Shown here in pieces: positions 23,202 through 33,826 of a DNA stretch of 64,000 nt (the first letter of the stretch is position 1; every line of letters starts with the position of its first letter). A program made the translations under genes and the position numbers. This DNA is from Hofstenia miamia. Its lineage: Eukaryota > Xenacoelomorpha > Acoela. Below the pieces are notes generated by a model. The model ran no database searches. It saw only the letters and a list, made by a program, of their open reading frames with translations, and had not been told where the DNA came from. The stretch covers positions 3,346,141 to 3,410,140 of the forward strand of contig SCFE01000002.1 of NCBI GenBank assembly GCA_004352715.1. Direction: 5' to 3'.

Positions 23202-25079
23202 ATGAAGATCAAAACAGAAAACACTGCTCTCGCTTTCTTAACAGTTTTTGCAATGGTATCATACGAATATTCATGTATCCCTGCAAATGTTTCGCCTGAT
23301 AAATGGGAAGATTGGATAAGAACTGAACTGTGGAAAATGGTAGTTGCAGAATTTCTTACAATATTAGCCTATCTAATTATTTTCTTTAAGTGTTTTGGAT
23401 TTCATGTCTGTATTTCACTTTTGAAGAGTTGCTGCACGAATCAACATATACAGAGAAAAAAATTGCGCCAATCTACAAAGTTCACCAAGATTGTGGGGCT
23501 GATAAATGTCCTAATAGTAATTGCATATGCATATAGCCCAACTGGGTCTGATACCATTCCAAGCAATCACTTATTCTATAACAAGGCTGGACTTCGCTAT
23601 GTATTACCAATAATATTTATTTTAGTTTGTGTAGGCTATACGATTTATTGCTCCAATTGTTGTAATGTTCATTTGTTTGTTTGTTTCATCATTGGCATGT
23701 TATTTATTTGTCATTTTTTGTCAAATTATCCTAGTTTTGAATCCGTTAACTACAACAATAGTAAAATATACTGTCATGCCCCTGTAAGAACATATTTGGT
23801 CAAATGTCATAGAATCATGACGACTTTAATAGAAGCAATGCCATTAGTCTACACATGCAGAAATACATATGATGTATCATGGATGGATAGAAAGCCTGGA
23901 AAGCCAAAATTACTTGCCTATCCCGAATTCACAAACTGGGGCATGAATGTAGAAATGAGTAAATCTATGCAAGTTATTTCGAGGAATGTTCATGATTTTT
24001 CAATCGATTTAAAGGGAAATATCTCAAAGATACCCGAATACGAATTTGTCGTATCAAGAATGAAATCTATGCCAGAAGTTTTCATAAAAGCCGTACGGAG
24101 AGCTCATATAAAAAGAGAGCCTTTTAATAACGCAAACCAAAACTTATTCATACTATTTATTGACAGCGCCTCGAGAGCGTTTGTGGAGGCTTACTTACAT
24201 AAAACAATTGGATTACTGCAGAAATGGAAAAGCGAATTGAGTGTTAACTTTCACACATATTTACGGTATCATCACTTTCCTGGGCGATCTAGAGGAAACA
24301 GAACTCCATTTTTTGTAGGATATAGCTATGAATACCTTAAAACCAAAACAAATTTCTCACAGCCAACATTTACGAAATTGCTTCAAGATGAAGGATTTAT
24401 CAGTGGCTATGTAACCACGAATTGTCAATTAGGTTTTTGGGGACCAATGGCTACTAATTCTACATGGCTGTATGGAGTTCCAAGAAAATTTTTTGTTGAT
24501 AAAAATCATCACCAAATGGCATTCTGCGATAAGAATTTTATAGATCAGAAAAGACCACTACGTTTTGATAAAGGGCCGTGGGCTATTGGCAAGCATTGTA
24601 TATATGGAAAGCAAATTTCTGAGTTAGCAGGAAAGTATGCATCAAGCTTTTTTAATACCTATAGTGACAAAAAGAAGTTTATGTATGTTGACCTTTTAGA
24701 ATTGCATGATCCTTTGGGTACTAATTTAGAAAGTATTGATGATTCCATCTATAAGACTTTTAAAAGTTTAGAAGATTTCACTTCCAATACAACGTTTGTG
24801 ATACATGCAGATCATCCTCATATTTTGCTTGATAAGGAGCTTCATCTTCCATATTTAAGCATTATTCGTCCACGAAATCATCAAATACCTAGCCAAGCTG
24901 AGCTTAATCAACAAAAACTATATACAGTTTATGATTTGAGGTCGACAATTTTAGATATTCTCTCCATTAAAAGCCATCGTGAACAAGAAGTACTTGGACG
25001 AAATGTATACACAGATGAACTGCCTTCAAGAACTTGTGAACAAATAAACCTAGCTCATGAGATGTGCAATTGCATCTGA
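23202..25079 (+). CDS. Multi-pass membrane protein with a divergent DUF229 (sulfatase-fold) domain
   Basis: 625 residues in one exon, starting at the first ATG; the frame is open only three bases further, to a GTG. Five hydrophobic segments lie at about 9-24, 46-65, 97-111, 131-149 and 156-174. The rest resembles DUF229, an animal family of the alkaline phosphatase/sulfatase fold. NLFILFIDSASRA carries the first metal-ligand-type Asp at 321. GNRTPFFVG follows at the place where the fold has its nucleophile loop. Further on come an NTTFVIHADHPH segment (Asp537, His538) and LNQQKLYTVYDLRSTILDIL. The family norm near residue 537 is SDHG; here the Gly is Pro, so metal binding may be altered. TTTAG directly before the coding start looks like a splice acceptor, so a non-coding 5' exon or spliced leader is possible. 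A phosphoethanolamine-type transferase role is only a guess. Confidence 0.8.
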   Translation: MKIKTENTALAFLTVFAMVSYEYSCIPANVSPDKWEDWIRTELWKMVVAEFLTILAYLIIFFKCFGFHVCISLLKSCCTNQHIQRKKLRQSTKFTKIVGLINVLIVIAYAYSPTGSDTIPSNHLFYNKAGLRYVLPIIFILVCVGYTIYCSNCCNVHLFVCFIIGMLFICHFLSNYPSFESVNYNNSKIYCHAPVRTYLVKCHRIMTTLIEAMPLVYTCRNTYDVSWMDRKPGKPKLLAYPEFTNWGMNVEMSKSMQVISRNVHDFSIDLKGNISKIPEYEFVVSRMKSMPEVFIKAVRRAHIKREPFNNANQNLFILFIDSASRAFVEAYLHKTIGLLQKWKSELSVNFHTYLRYHHFPGRSRGNRTPFFVGYSYEYLKTKTNFSQPTFTKLLQDEGFISGYVTTNCQLGFWGPMATNSTWLYGVPRKFFVDKNHHQMAFCDKNFIDQKRPLRFDKGPWAIGKHCIYGKQISELAGKYASSFFNTYSDKKKFMYVDLLELHDPLGTNLESIDDSIYKTFKSLEDFTSNTTFVIHADHPHILLDKELHLPYLSIIRPRNHQIPSQAELNQQKLYTVYDLRSTILDILSIKSHREQEVLGRNVYTDELPSRTCEQINLAHEMCNCI

Positions 25080-25533
25080 GTAGTACCTGCGAAGTAAATA
25101 TTTGCACAATTCATTAAATATCAAGTCCAATATTGTTTAAATGAATTTGTACTTTCAAAAATAATAACTTAGCACATTACAAAACTTACCAAAAAATTTC
25201 AAATACATCCAGCAAAATTATTATCTATCTTATTCTATCTTATATTTATAATCGAGAAAAAAAATTGATTTTGATTTAACTTTATACAATCTGGAAATTT
25301 TCTTAACTACCTAATGGTAGTTTTACAAAAATCTTAAACGCATACTAATTGCGAACTTATAAAGCTACACAAAGTAACATAAATGTCTTCCTTAGAAAAA
25401 TCTCTAGTGAAATTAATGACTGATTACATGTGACTTCATAATTCTCAAACAAAGATTTTCTACTCTCAAATAGCCAAATATTTTTATTTTTTTTACCAAA
25501 ATTTTTTCGCAGAGTTTTTCGCATTTGTATGTT

Positions 25534-25592
<59 letters not shown>

Positions 25593-25621
25593 TATATACA
25601 TATATATATATATATTTATAC

Positions 25622-25652
<31 letters not shown>

Positions 25653-25662
25653 TATATATATA
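25080..25662. other. 3' flank and long (TA)n arrays
   Basis: From about 25537 to 25662 the sequence is almost only TA, broken by short interruptions. A hAT left terminus begins directly after it at 25663. Frames across the array are low-complexity artefacts. Confidence 0.7.
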
Positions 25663-26340
25663 CAGTGCCGTATTAAGCATGGGCCAACTGGGCCATGCCC
25701 CATGGCCTCGCTGTTTATGGGGCTCCGCATGCAAATGACAAATTAGCTTACAAATAATTTTTTTAGCTGCTAGAATTTATACATAACAACTTCATACTAA
25801 AATTAACACTAAAGCAATTCATTGAGAATATTAGAAAAAGCGATGTTTATTTTAAAACTTCATTCCAAAATAGTAAAAAATTTTCAAATATAAATTCTTT
25901 TAGATTATCAAAATTCATTAAGGCTAAAATGTAAGACTTGGATTTTTAGTGAGTCAGTTATAAAAAGTTGTTGAAGTTGATTTAAATATTTGGTTATGAT
26001 AGGGCAATACAAAGTATTTATCTAATCTATGGTGTACAAATGGAGTTGGTTGCTGACTAGTTTTCCTAATATTGACATTGCATTTCGAATTTCTTTAACA
26101 TTTTCTATTAAAAAAAGAATAAAAAAATTTTAAATTGTTTAAATTAATCTCTACTGGCCATTGACTTTAATGAAGCCATAGAAAATTTTAAACTATAAAG
26201 CTGGAAAAAGTGTTCTCATTAAAATAAATCATATTAATAGCAATTAATAAATACAACACAGTTGTTGCATTCTTTCTTTGTAACTTAATTGAAATGAATA
26301 ATATATTAAATTAATTTATCTAATGCCATGCCTATATATA
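25663..26340 (+). mobile_element. hAT left-end fragment, second copy of the 1762 family
   Basis: It starts CAGTGCCGTATTAAGCATGG and continues with GGGCCATGCCCCATGGCC, like 1762 onwards. Matching words continue for several hundred bases, for example AAATGACAAATTA, TTCATTAAGGCTAAA and TTAATTTATCTAATGCCAT, with different internal indels from the first copy. Homology ends in a short TATATA run at about 26340, as it does in the first copy near 2800. There is no transposase and no matching right end nearby. Like the first copy, it begins immediately after TA repeats. Confidence 0.7.
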
Positions 26341-27222
26341 TCAACTAGTAATGTGCGAATACGATTATTACCTCCGGGTACATGGTTTTATCCGAAGATA
26401 CGGGTTGGTCCGCATAATTATTATGTACATATTTTCAAAAAATTCATTAAATATACAATGTTAATCTAGTTCTTATCAAAAATATTCTATTTGCTGTGTA
26501 CGAACCGATATGTATTATTTTTTTAAAATGCTATGCATTAAATTTTTATTATACATGTATTGCGCATTTCGCAAACCTTATCCTTATTGAACCATAAGTT
26601 GAAAGCTTTTAAAAACACTAAGCCAAAACATAGATCACCTCATGTAGATTTAATCTTGCAAAAAAAAGTTCAGTTCTGTAAATCAAAAGGGAGTGATGAA
26701 TCTAGAATCATCGAACTGTGGCAATAAATATAGAAATGGCACCATGGTTTTCAGAATATTAATAATCATTTTTGGAAATTTTGAATAAAATCATTGTTAT
26801 GACATGGGTCTATGGGACCAGAATATTTCATTTAACCCTTATTATAATATAAAAATTTCAAGGTATTTCCAGGCAATAACTTCTTTACAAATCCTGGATG
26901 CGAGCATCACTTTAACGGCTCTCATGCAAAACGAAAGTTAGTCACTTGCAAGATACGTGAACATAATGCTTTTTCTAAATGAATACTCCAGTCGCGTCCA
27001 AATCCCCCTCTCCTAATATTGATCACAAAATTTTATAAATTATACAAACATATCAAAATATGTAGTAAGTAAATTATAAATTATATTAATGAGTGTGAAA
27101 CATAATGCAAAAACGAAAAAAGACTAATAAATTAAAATCTATTTAATAAAGATATAAATGTTCGTTTTGAGTTTTAGCGTTATCAGTTTCATATATTTAG
27201 AGATTGCATGCTTTCGTTTTGT
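26341..27222. other. Non-coding DNA, possible further hAT terminus
   Basis: AGTAATGTGCGAATACG at about 26346 with GGTACATGG- and TCCGAAGATACGGG-like words looks like a hAT terminal region of another family. No gene was seen up to the end of the minus-strand gene at 27223. Confidence 0.35.
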
Positions 27223-29121
27223 TCAAGACTGTTTATTAAAAAATACATAAAGAATGTTTCCTTTTGTACATATCAAATCGTCATATGAGTCTTTATTAAG
27301 ATCAACAGCCTGAAATATTGAGTCGAAGGAATTGCAAGGACTCCTTCTATTAATGTTGCTTACTTTCATATAGTAACTACCCATTTTATTTGAATACAGT
27401 AAAGTTAGATAGCCTGCAAAGAAAAAGAACTCATTGTTGGGTTGACACCTGCACACGCATAGCCAATCGGGGTGTTCGTCTGCGTCGAAGTACCCAGTTA
27501 TTAGAATGGGTCTCTTATCTTTTGGATCTTCATGAAAACAGTACGAGTTTACTGTTGATTTACTATCAGAGATTTTATAGTATAAAACATTTTCAAATAT
27601 CCTATGGTTAAAGACAATGACATTTTCGTCATATGTCAAGCACATAATGCTTTGAGTGTACATAAAGAGTTCTGTGCAATTTACATATTCAACGAATAAA
27701 TCAATAATGAAGCTGAATCGTGGGAACCCACAATTGATGTCCGTAAATATCCTCAGAACAACATGATTTGATGCCGCATTTCCGAAGCAATACATTGCAG
27801 TTAATACATCATCGCATGTCAGATTAAAGACATTTCCAGAAATGAAAAGAATGGGACACTGGCTTTCATATGGTTTAGTAAAATCGGAAAAAAATTTTAA
27901 AACTGGATTTTCAATTTTAAACGGAAGTACTAAGACATTAGAAATGGTAAAATTCTTGAAAATGGTTGTAATTGTCGATATGTTGTTAGAGGAGTCAATG
28001 CATCCAAGCATCGTTTCTATTGAAGCAATTGTCGTATAGGAACACACTGGAGCAGCATAAAAATGAAAATCAGGAGTAAGTGGAAATATTTTTGTGTCAT
28101 TGAGAAAATTCACATGTATAACAATTTTTTTTAACATACTGTTATAGCAAATTGCATCAACAATGGAATCATTAAAAAATCTTCCGAAAATGGCAGTAGA
28201 TTCACAATTTTGTATGTGATACTCTTCTTCAATGGCGTAGGTTCCCAAGAATGGATTGTACAAAAAGTCATTATTTGCGTTAAATCCAAATGAGGACAAA
28301 ATTGTACCTTTTGAAATGCCATAGTCACAAGTGTACCTTCGAGCAGTATACAGAATAAAGAACCCACTGGGACTTTCATTTGGAACATGGGCTAAAATAG
28401 CGTTACCCATAGTTACATCAACATAAACAGGCCCATTTTTTGATAGTGGATAATCAAATAGCGCAAAGTGGTGTCCTCTCGCCCAAGGCATTTCTATCAA
28501 CTCCAGATACACTGTATGATTTGTCATCCAATATCGGTAAAAGTTTGGAAATAACTTTGTTATCCAGGGTAGAGTGCAACTGGTTGTTTTTATAATCTTC
28601 CCACGCGTAATATGAGTACCAACTATGTGAAGCTTAGCAATCAATTCAGTAACCCGAAGATCACAGTTTGTCCACTCAAGATAAGTTGCTGAACTTGAAG
28701 TTTTATAGTTACAAATTAGATCACTATAACTTCCCATTTCCTTTCCTCCTTCAAAGCTCACAACAAACTTCACATCCGACTTTTGCGGCATCGCAAAGTG
28801 TATTATTATTGAACTTGAACGGTAATGATCTATCCCTAAATAGCTAAAATCCAACATTTTCATTGCAAAGGAATTGGGTGAAATCTCTTTGAGAACATAC
28901 ATGGTTTCAATAGATGCATGCGAAAGACACTTAAACGGGGGACTTGTTGGTTTCCATGATGTCCATCTAACTATTGGCGCCACACACTTCCAAAAATCAT
29001 CAATTTCTGAAATCTCAGTTTCAGATTCAGCTGATCCAGATCTTGAACGTTTTACAAATGCGTATATGCTTTGGATATTCATGAATGTCATCACCAGAAT
29101 ACATTGCTGAACCTTAGTCAT
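27223..29121 (-). CDS. Secreted protein with degenerate FG-GAP/VCBS calcium-loop repeats (paralog 1)
   Basis: 632 residues in one exon on the minus strand from the ATG at 29121; the open frame continues to a GTG at 29151. A signal peptide MTKVQQCILVMTFMN... ending near residue 21 precedes a long cysteine-rich extracellular-type sequence. Near the C-terminus IFQAVDLNKDSYDDLIC fits the D-x-N-x-D-x-x-x-D calcium loop of FG-GAP/VCBS repeats. ILITGYFDADEHPDWLC, CPILFISGNVFNLTCDD and TAIFGRFFNDSIVDAIC look like more decayed units, suggesting a partial beta-propeller. The N-terminal half (SCTLPWI, MPWARGHHFALFDYPL) matches nothing I know except the paralog at 33827-35755, to which it aligns along its whole length. 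It diverges from the glycosyltransferase gene with 695 bp between starts. Function unknown; an extracellular binding role is inferred from the fold only. Confidence 0.82.
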   Translation of the reverse strand: MTKVQQCILVMTFMNIQSIYAFVKRSRSGSAESETEISEIDDFWKCVAPIVRWTSWKPTSPPFKCLSHASIETMYVLKEISPNSFAMKMLDFSYLGIDHYRSSSIIIHFAMPQKSDVKFVVSFEGGKEMGSYSDLICNYKTSSSATYLEWTNCDLRVTELIAKLHIVGTHITRGKIIKTTSCTLPWITKLFPNFYRYWMTNHTVYLELIEMPWARGHHFALFDYPLSKNGPVYVDVTMGNAILAHVPNESPSGFFILYTARRYTCDYGISKGTILSSFGFNANNDFLYNPFLGTYAIEEEYHIQNCESTAIFGRFFNDSIVDAICYNSMLKKIVIHVNFLNDTKIFPLTPDFHFYAAPVCSYTTIASIETMLGCIDSSNNISTITTIFKNFTISNVLVLPFKIENPVLKFFSDFTKPYESQCPILFISGNVFNLTCDDVLTAMYCFGNAASNHVVLRIFTDINCGFPRFSFIIDLFVEYVNCTELFMYTQSIMCLTYDENVIVFNHRIFENVLYYKISDSKSTVNSYCFHEDPKDKRPILITGYFDADEHPDWLCVCRCQPNNEFFFFAGYLTLLYSNKMGSYYMKVSNINRRSPCNSFDSIFQAVDLNKDSYDDLICTKGNILYVFFNKQS

Positions 29122-29564
29122 TAGAAAGCTCAATGTTAATTTTGGATACACTATTTGGCATAAATAAATTCATCAATATTAATAAATTAATCTCTTTTGT
29201 TAAATGAAATAAAGGACCTGACTTTCGTTTGTTTAAATCTCTTCAATTGCCTTTGCTTCAAAACTATTAAAGTTTAAACACCATTTTAATGTATAATCTT
29301 AAGCCATTAATAATATATCAAAAGGATTTGCAGTGTTCTAACAAAATCGCGTAATTAATTCATGATTTAGTTTACACAAATATAATATATTTTAATGTCA
29401 TTTTAGACAATACCCTCAGCATGAAAGATTTTATATTTTGTGCATATTTTGCTTTTTTGAACTATATTGTAAAGTTTTCTTTCTATATTTAGATCTTGCT
29501 TGCAGATATTTGAACCTATTCTTCTACCATACAAAATCAACAGTTAATGTTATGAAAATGGTGT

Positions 29565-29621
<57 letters not shown>

Positions 29622-29816
29622 AAACTAAGAAACTCTGTACAAAGTGTAAACAGAAATACTTAAAAATAGATTTTTAAAAAATGAATATTTTGAGAAACAT
29701 GGAAACTGATTAACTAGACAAATTACTATAGCGTTGTAAATTTGAATAACAATTGAATTTTTTGCTTGAAATAAATTAGCTTGTGCAATGTTTGCGAAGT
29801 AAACAATGCTTTACTA
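29122..29816. promoter_or_regulatory. Shared intergenic region between divergent genes
   Basis: 695 bp separate the starts of the secreted paralog (minus) and the glycosyltransferase (plus), so both promoters should lie here. A (TA)n array occupies about 29569-29619. No specific TATA box or factor site can be singled out in such AT-rich DNA. Confidence 0.4.
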
Positions 29817-31226
29817 ATGCAAACAATAATTCTGTTGTTATTCGGCTTAGCATTATTGCACAATTCTATTGGTAGACATGTTGTGATAGTAACAATATGT
29901 ACCTCTCATTTCAACATTACTGAAGGAATAGCTAAAGGTCTACTTGCTCGAAACCACGATGTTACGTACATAGTCAGTGGCGAATGTAGTGAACGCGTTC
30001 AAACTATTGGTGCAAAGATTTATAGCACTGATAAATGGAATTTCTCAAGCACTGTTTTTGAAAATCCCAACATATACATAAGTGAGTGCGTACAATTTGC
30101 TGCATTGCAACTCCATGGCCTCATTAAAAATAGCGAATATGCAAAACCAGATTTAATTGTGGCTGACTATTTTGCTATTGGAATTTCCGCAATCCCAGAA
30201 AAGCATAACATTCCTTACGCGAATTTACTTTCTGGAATGGGAGATTTTCCAGGAGTGGCGAACAAAAGAACAGCTTTGAACGCATATTTTGCCATTGATG
30301 ACAATGCTTCAAATATTACACAATATATTTCCAGGGCTCTACATCATGCAATAACAAATTTTTTGTTATGCCCCATTTATAAGACTAGCAACGCATTACG
30401 GAAAAATATTGGGCTTAAGGATGAATTCACATCTCTTTCACACATAGTCAATTCCTACCCTTCATTTGCATTTCTTAATCCAACACTTCAATTAAGCTTT
30501 GCCAATGCAAATGTTTATTCATTAGGAATCATTAAAACATCATACAATCTACCACCTTTACAAGATGATATTTCAAGATTTGTAAAACATTCAGAGATGG
30601 ATATTCTGTATGTTGCTTTTGGTAGTACAATGACACCCTCTATTAAGGTCAAACAAGCACTAATAAGCGTTCTTGAGAAACAATCATACTACAACGTAAT
30701 TGCATCCAGATTTCAAGAAGGCATTACATTCACTTCTAAGATCAAAGTTACTGAGTTCACTTCGCAAATGACACTGCTGCATCACCCAAAAGTAAAATTA
30801 TTCATTTCTCATTGTGGAATGAATTCAATACTGGAAGCAATTAGGTCAGAAACAGTAATAATTTGCTTGCCACAAGGACGAGATCAACACATGTCAGCAT
30901 TTGGGCTATCGAATGCTGGTGTAGCATTGGTTATTGACGATGGTGAATCAAAAGATAGCATTGCAAAAACTATAGAACTGGCTCATCAACAATACAAAGA
31001 CCTCCAAAGTGCAATAAAGCAGCAAAAACAGGTTCTCTATGCAATTGATGGAATAAAACAAATAGAAAATCTAATGAGCCGATATGCAGGGAAAACGACC
31101 AGAATTGTTTGTTCTGATCCTTATACAGCTGGACATAAGTTGTTTGTAATTAGCTTAATAACTATCTTCATTTCCATTTCAATTCTAATACCAATTATCA
31201 TAACTAAGATATTATGGAAACGGTGA
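29817..31226 (+). CDS. UDP-glucuronosyl/glycosyltransferase (GT1 family)
   Basis: 469 residues in one exon from the first ATG; the frame is open upstream only to a TTG at 29781. It should transfer a sugar from a UDP-sugar to small lipophilic acceptors in the ER lumen. Residues 1-19 are a signal peptide. TSHFN places the probable catalytic His at 31, and PDLIVADY an Asp at 117, as in the family's His/Asp dyad. The nucleotide-sugar signature runs from FISHCGMNSILEA (329-341) to GRDQH (354-358), with the Asp356-Gln357 pair that binds the sugar. A C-terminal helix at about 441-463 and a short basic tail KILWKR follow the usual type I topology. The signature has HCG where HGG is common. Length is slightly shorter than the usual about 530. 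Acceptor unknown. Confidence 0.9.
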   Translation: MQTIILLLFGLALLHNSIGRHVVIVTICTSHFNITEGIAKGLLARNHDVTYIVSGECSERVQTIGAKIYSTDKWNFSSTVFENPNIYISECVQFAALQLHGLIKNSEYAKPDLIVADYFAIGISAIPEKHNIPYANLLSGMGDFPGVANKRTALNAYFAIDDNASNITQYISRALHHAITNFLLCPIYKTSNALRKNIGLKDEFTSLSHIVNSYPSFAFLNPTLQLSFANANVYSLGIIKTSYNLPPLQDDISRFVKHSEMDILYVAFGSTMTPSIKVKQALISVLEKQSYYNVIASRFQEGITFTSKIKVTEFTSQMTLLHHPKVKLFISHCGMNSILEAIRSETVIICLPQGRDQHMSAFGLSNAGVALVIDDGESKDSIAKTIELAHQQYKDLQSAIKQQKQVLYAIDGIKQIENLMSRYAGKTTRIVCSDPYTAGHKLFVISLITIFISISILIPIIITKILWKR

Positions 31227-33826
31227 CTTTGATTTTGAAGAAAATGTTAAACACAAATTTGTAAATACTTAAGATACAAATTAAGAATTCAATTTATTTT
31301 ATGGACTTTGATAAAACTGTCAGAGGAAACCTATTTTTTACTTTTACTCACCGTTCAATGTTCCATGATAATTTTACAAACGAATTTATTGGTTGATTTA
31401 AGCAGCCGATTTTATTGTAAAACATTAGATAAAAGATAGGTTATTAATTAAAGAAATATGAGTAACCGTAGCTGTTTACAAAACACGATTTCTTAGTCAT
31501 TAGTCGACAGTATTTCCATATAGTTGTAGGCATTAATCTCAGTAGCTGTTGCTGAATTTCAGCCGTAATACATCAAATTGTGTAGAAAAGAATTTAGAAA
31601 ACGAGAAAAAGACAACCTATATTTGATTACAAATCTAGTACTTCAATATTTTTGCTTAATATACATTTTTGATGTAGCACATATCCTATGTAGTATAGTG
31701 ATGTGAAGTACCTGTCGATTAGCAGCGAGATATACTTAGCGATGATAGTACTATATAAAAACGATTACAGGAATGATAAAAATGAAGACTTGATGGAACT
31801 AACTTCTTTAACAAATCAAAAATAATTTTGACAATGCTTATATATATATGCACTTATAGTATTTTTTAACAAAGATTTTATATAGATGCTAAGACAAGAA
31901 GTTTTTTACAAGTGTAAAATGGATATTGATAATCAATCATGTTCAATCACTTTTGCGTAAAACTTTTTGTCTCAAACTGGTAGAATAATCGTCCGAGAAA
32001 TTTTCACAAGTCAATAATAACAACTATTTCATTTCAGTAAAGTTTTTACAATTATCCAGTTTATTAATTAATTTTTATTCAAGACCTTGAATTTGATTTA
32101 TTGCAATAAATATAGTTCTAACAAATGTATGAGTGTCACTTGATGGTCTGAGAATTTGTAGATATACTACTCAATGAAAATTATTGAAGAGAATGTAAGT
32201 ATAATTGAAGGCTTTTGACTGTATGCAGAATTTTTTAATCATGGCTATCCAAATAACTCTTGAATTTAAGTGTAATCTCAAATAGTTTTTCTAAGCTATT
32301 GAAGTACACTGGCGTATTTTTATAGATTCTTAGTTCTATGAGTTTGCGAGACGCGTGGCGCTACAAGAACATCTGATGTCTATAAAAATCGATATTTTGA
32401 CTTTAGTATTGATTTTTTTGGTATTCATTTCTGAAGTCCTCAATGAAAAATCATGCAATAGATATAGTCTACTGGTTCTCATTAAATTTTAACGGTCCTC
32501 TCTATTCGTTAATTTTAACATTGCTTGTTTCGTAAATGCTGAACACATAGTTTTGTCTTTGTGCAAATTTATGAACAGAATTTTTTATACTACATACAAA
32601 TACTATATTTAATAACAATAACTAACGATTAGCACTTTTAAGGAAATGTAAAATAGTTCATATACACTTGTCTAATTTTAGAATGACCAAATACATAAAC
32701 AAACATAAAATAGCTTAAGCCGTCTTCATACACAGACATGATGAGAAAAGTTAATAGACTATTGTAGCTTAAATGTGGCCACTCATACCGGTACAAATTC
32801 TATAAAAAAATTATTTTCTACTTAAATGATGAAAATGATAGATAAAGTTCACACATTCAAAATATAATTTCAAAAAAACATTTAGAAACCTAAACATCTG
32901 AATTCAGACTTCTGTTTTGATTCGATTCGATTTCTGTAAATTTCAGAATAGGTTTGCGGTGGGAGATTTAATTAGGCTAGGCTGGGTTTAATATCTGAAA
33001 GTCAAAGTTAGTTTATTAGGAATCAATTTTTACAGTGTAGATAGTTTTTCCTGATTTACACAATTGCATGTCGTGGCTAAGCAGTACTATTTTCAAGAGC
33101 ATATATTTTCAATTTTTCAATTTGTTTTTCATTTACTGAATTTATTTATTGAATTTTAAAAGGAAAATCAAATAAATAGTAAAGACCTTTTATACGTCGT
33201 TAGAGCATACGACGGGATTTCAGGGCTAAAGTACCAGATTTTCAAGTGATTTCGTGGAATCCTTGACATTGAATTTTTCCTTAAGGAAGATCATTTGTGC
33301 CATGCATGTATCGAGAGTGGAAATATATATGCTAAGCATATAAAATTATTAGATATTTAATATGCTCATATGGATAATCAAAATAAAATCACGAATTTTA
33401 GCACTCTTTGAAGGTATCGTTTCAGTAAAATCAATACTAAGTCTTTTAAAAGACTTGACTGGCTCATTTTACTTTTTAATGGAAGACAAATTTTTATTTA
33501 AGTTTTCCCTTAAACCTCTAAAAATATAATTAACGAGTTTGGATGATGTTTTTTTGCTATTCTAAATTTTAACGATGGTAAGCACGATAAATGGAAACAC
33601 GAAAGCAGGTGTAATCCCATACGGAATTTTTCCTCAGATGTATTCAACAAATTATTTAAATAAAAGCGTTGATTGTCTTATGAAATCTTATATTAATGAA
33701 GTGAAACTGTGTTTATTTTTTAAATGAGGCTTCATACATTATTCACTGAAAAACAATTTAGTAAATGTTCAAAGAGTGAAATAAAAAAAATCAATAAAAA
33801 ACCATTTGCTGTTTATTTGGAAAACT
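31227..33826. other. 2.6 kb of AT-rich intergenic DNA
   Basis: No gene, transposon terminus or RNA gene was recognised. A short frame at 33724-33927 overlaps the start of the next gene in another frame and is not supported. Confidence 0.45.

Noticed and set aside
25357-25738. Overlapping Tyr/Ile-rich frames on both strands
   Set aside because: They cross long TA arrays and a hAT end; no coding evidence.
27390-28388. Several short frames inside the minus-strand secreted gene
   Set aside because: Shadows of the 632-residue gene in other frames.
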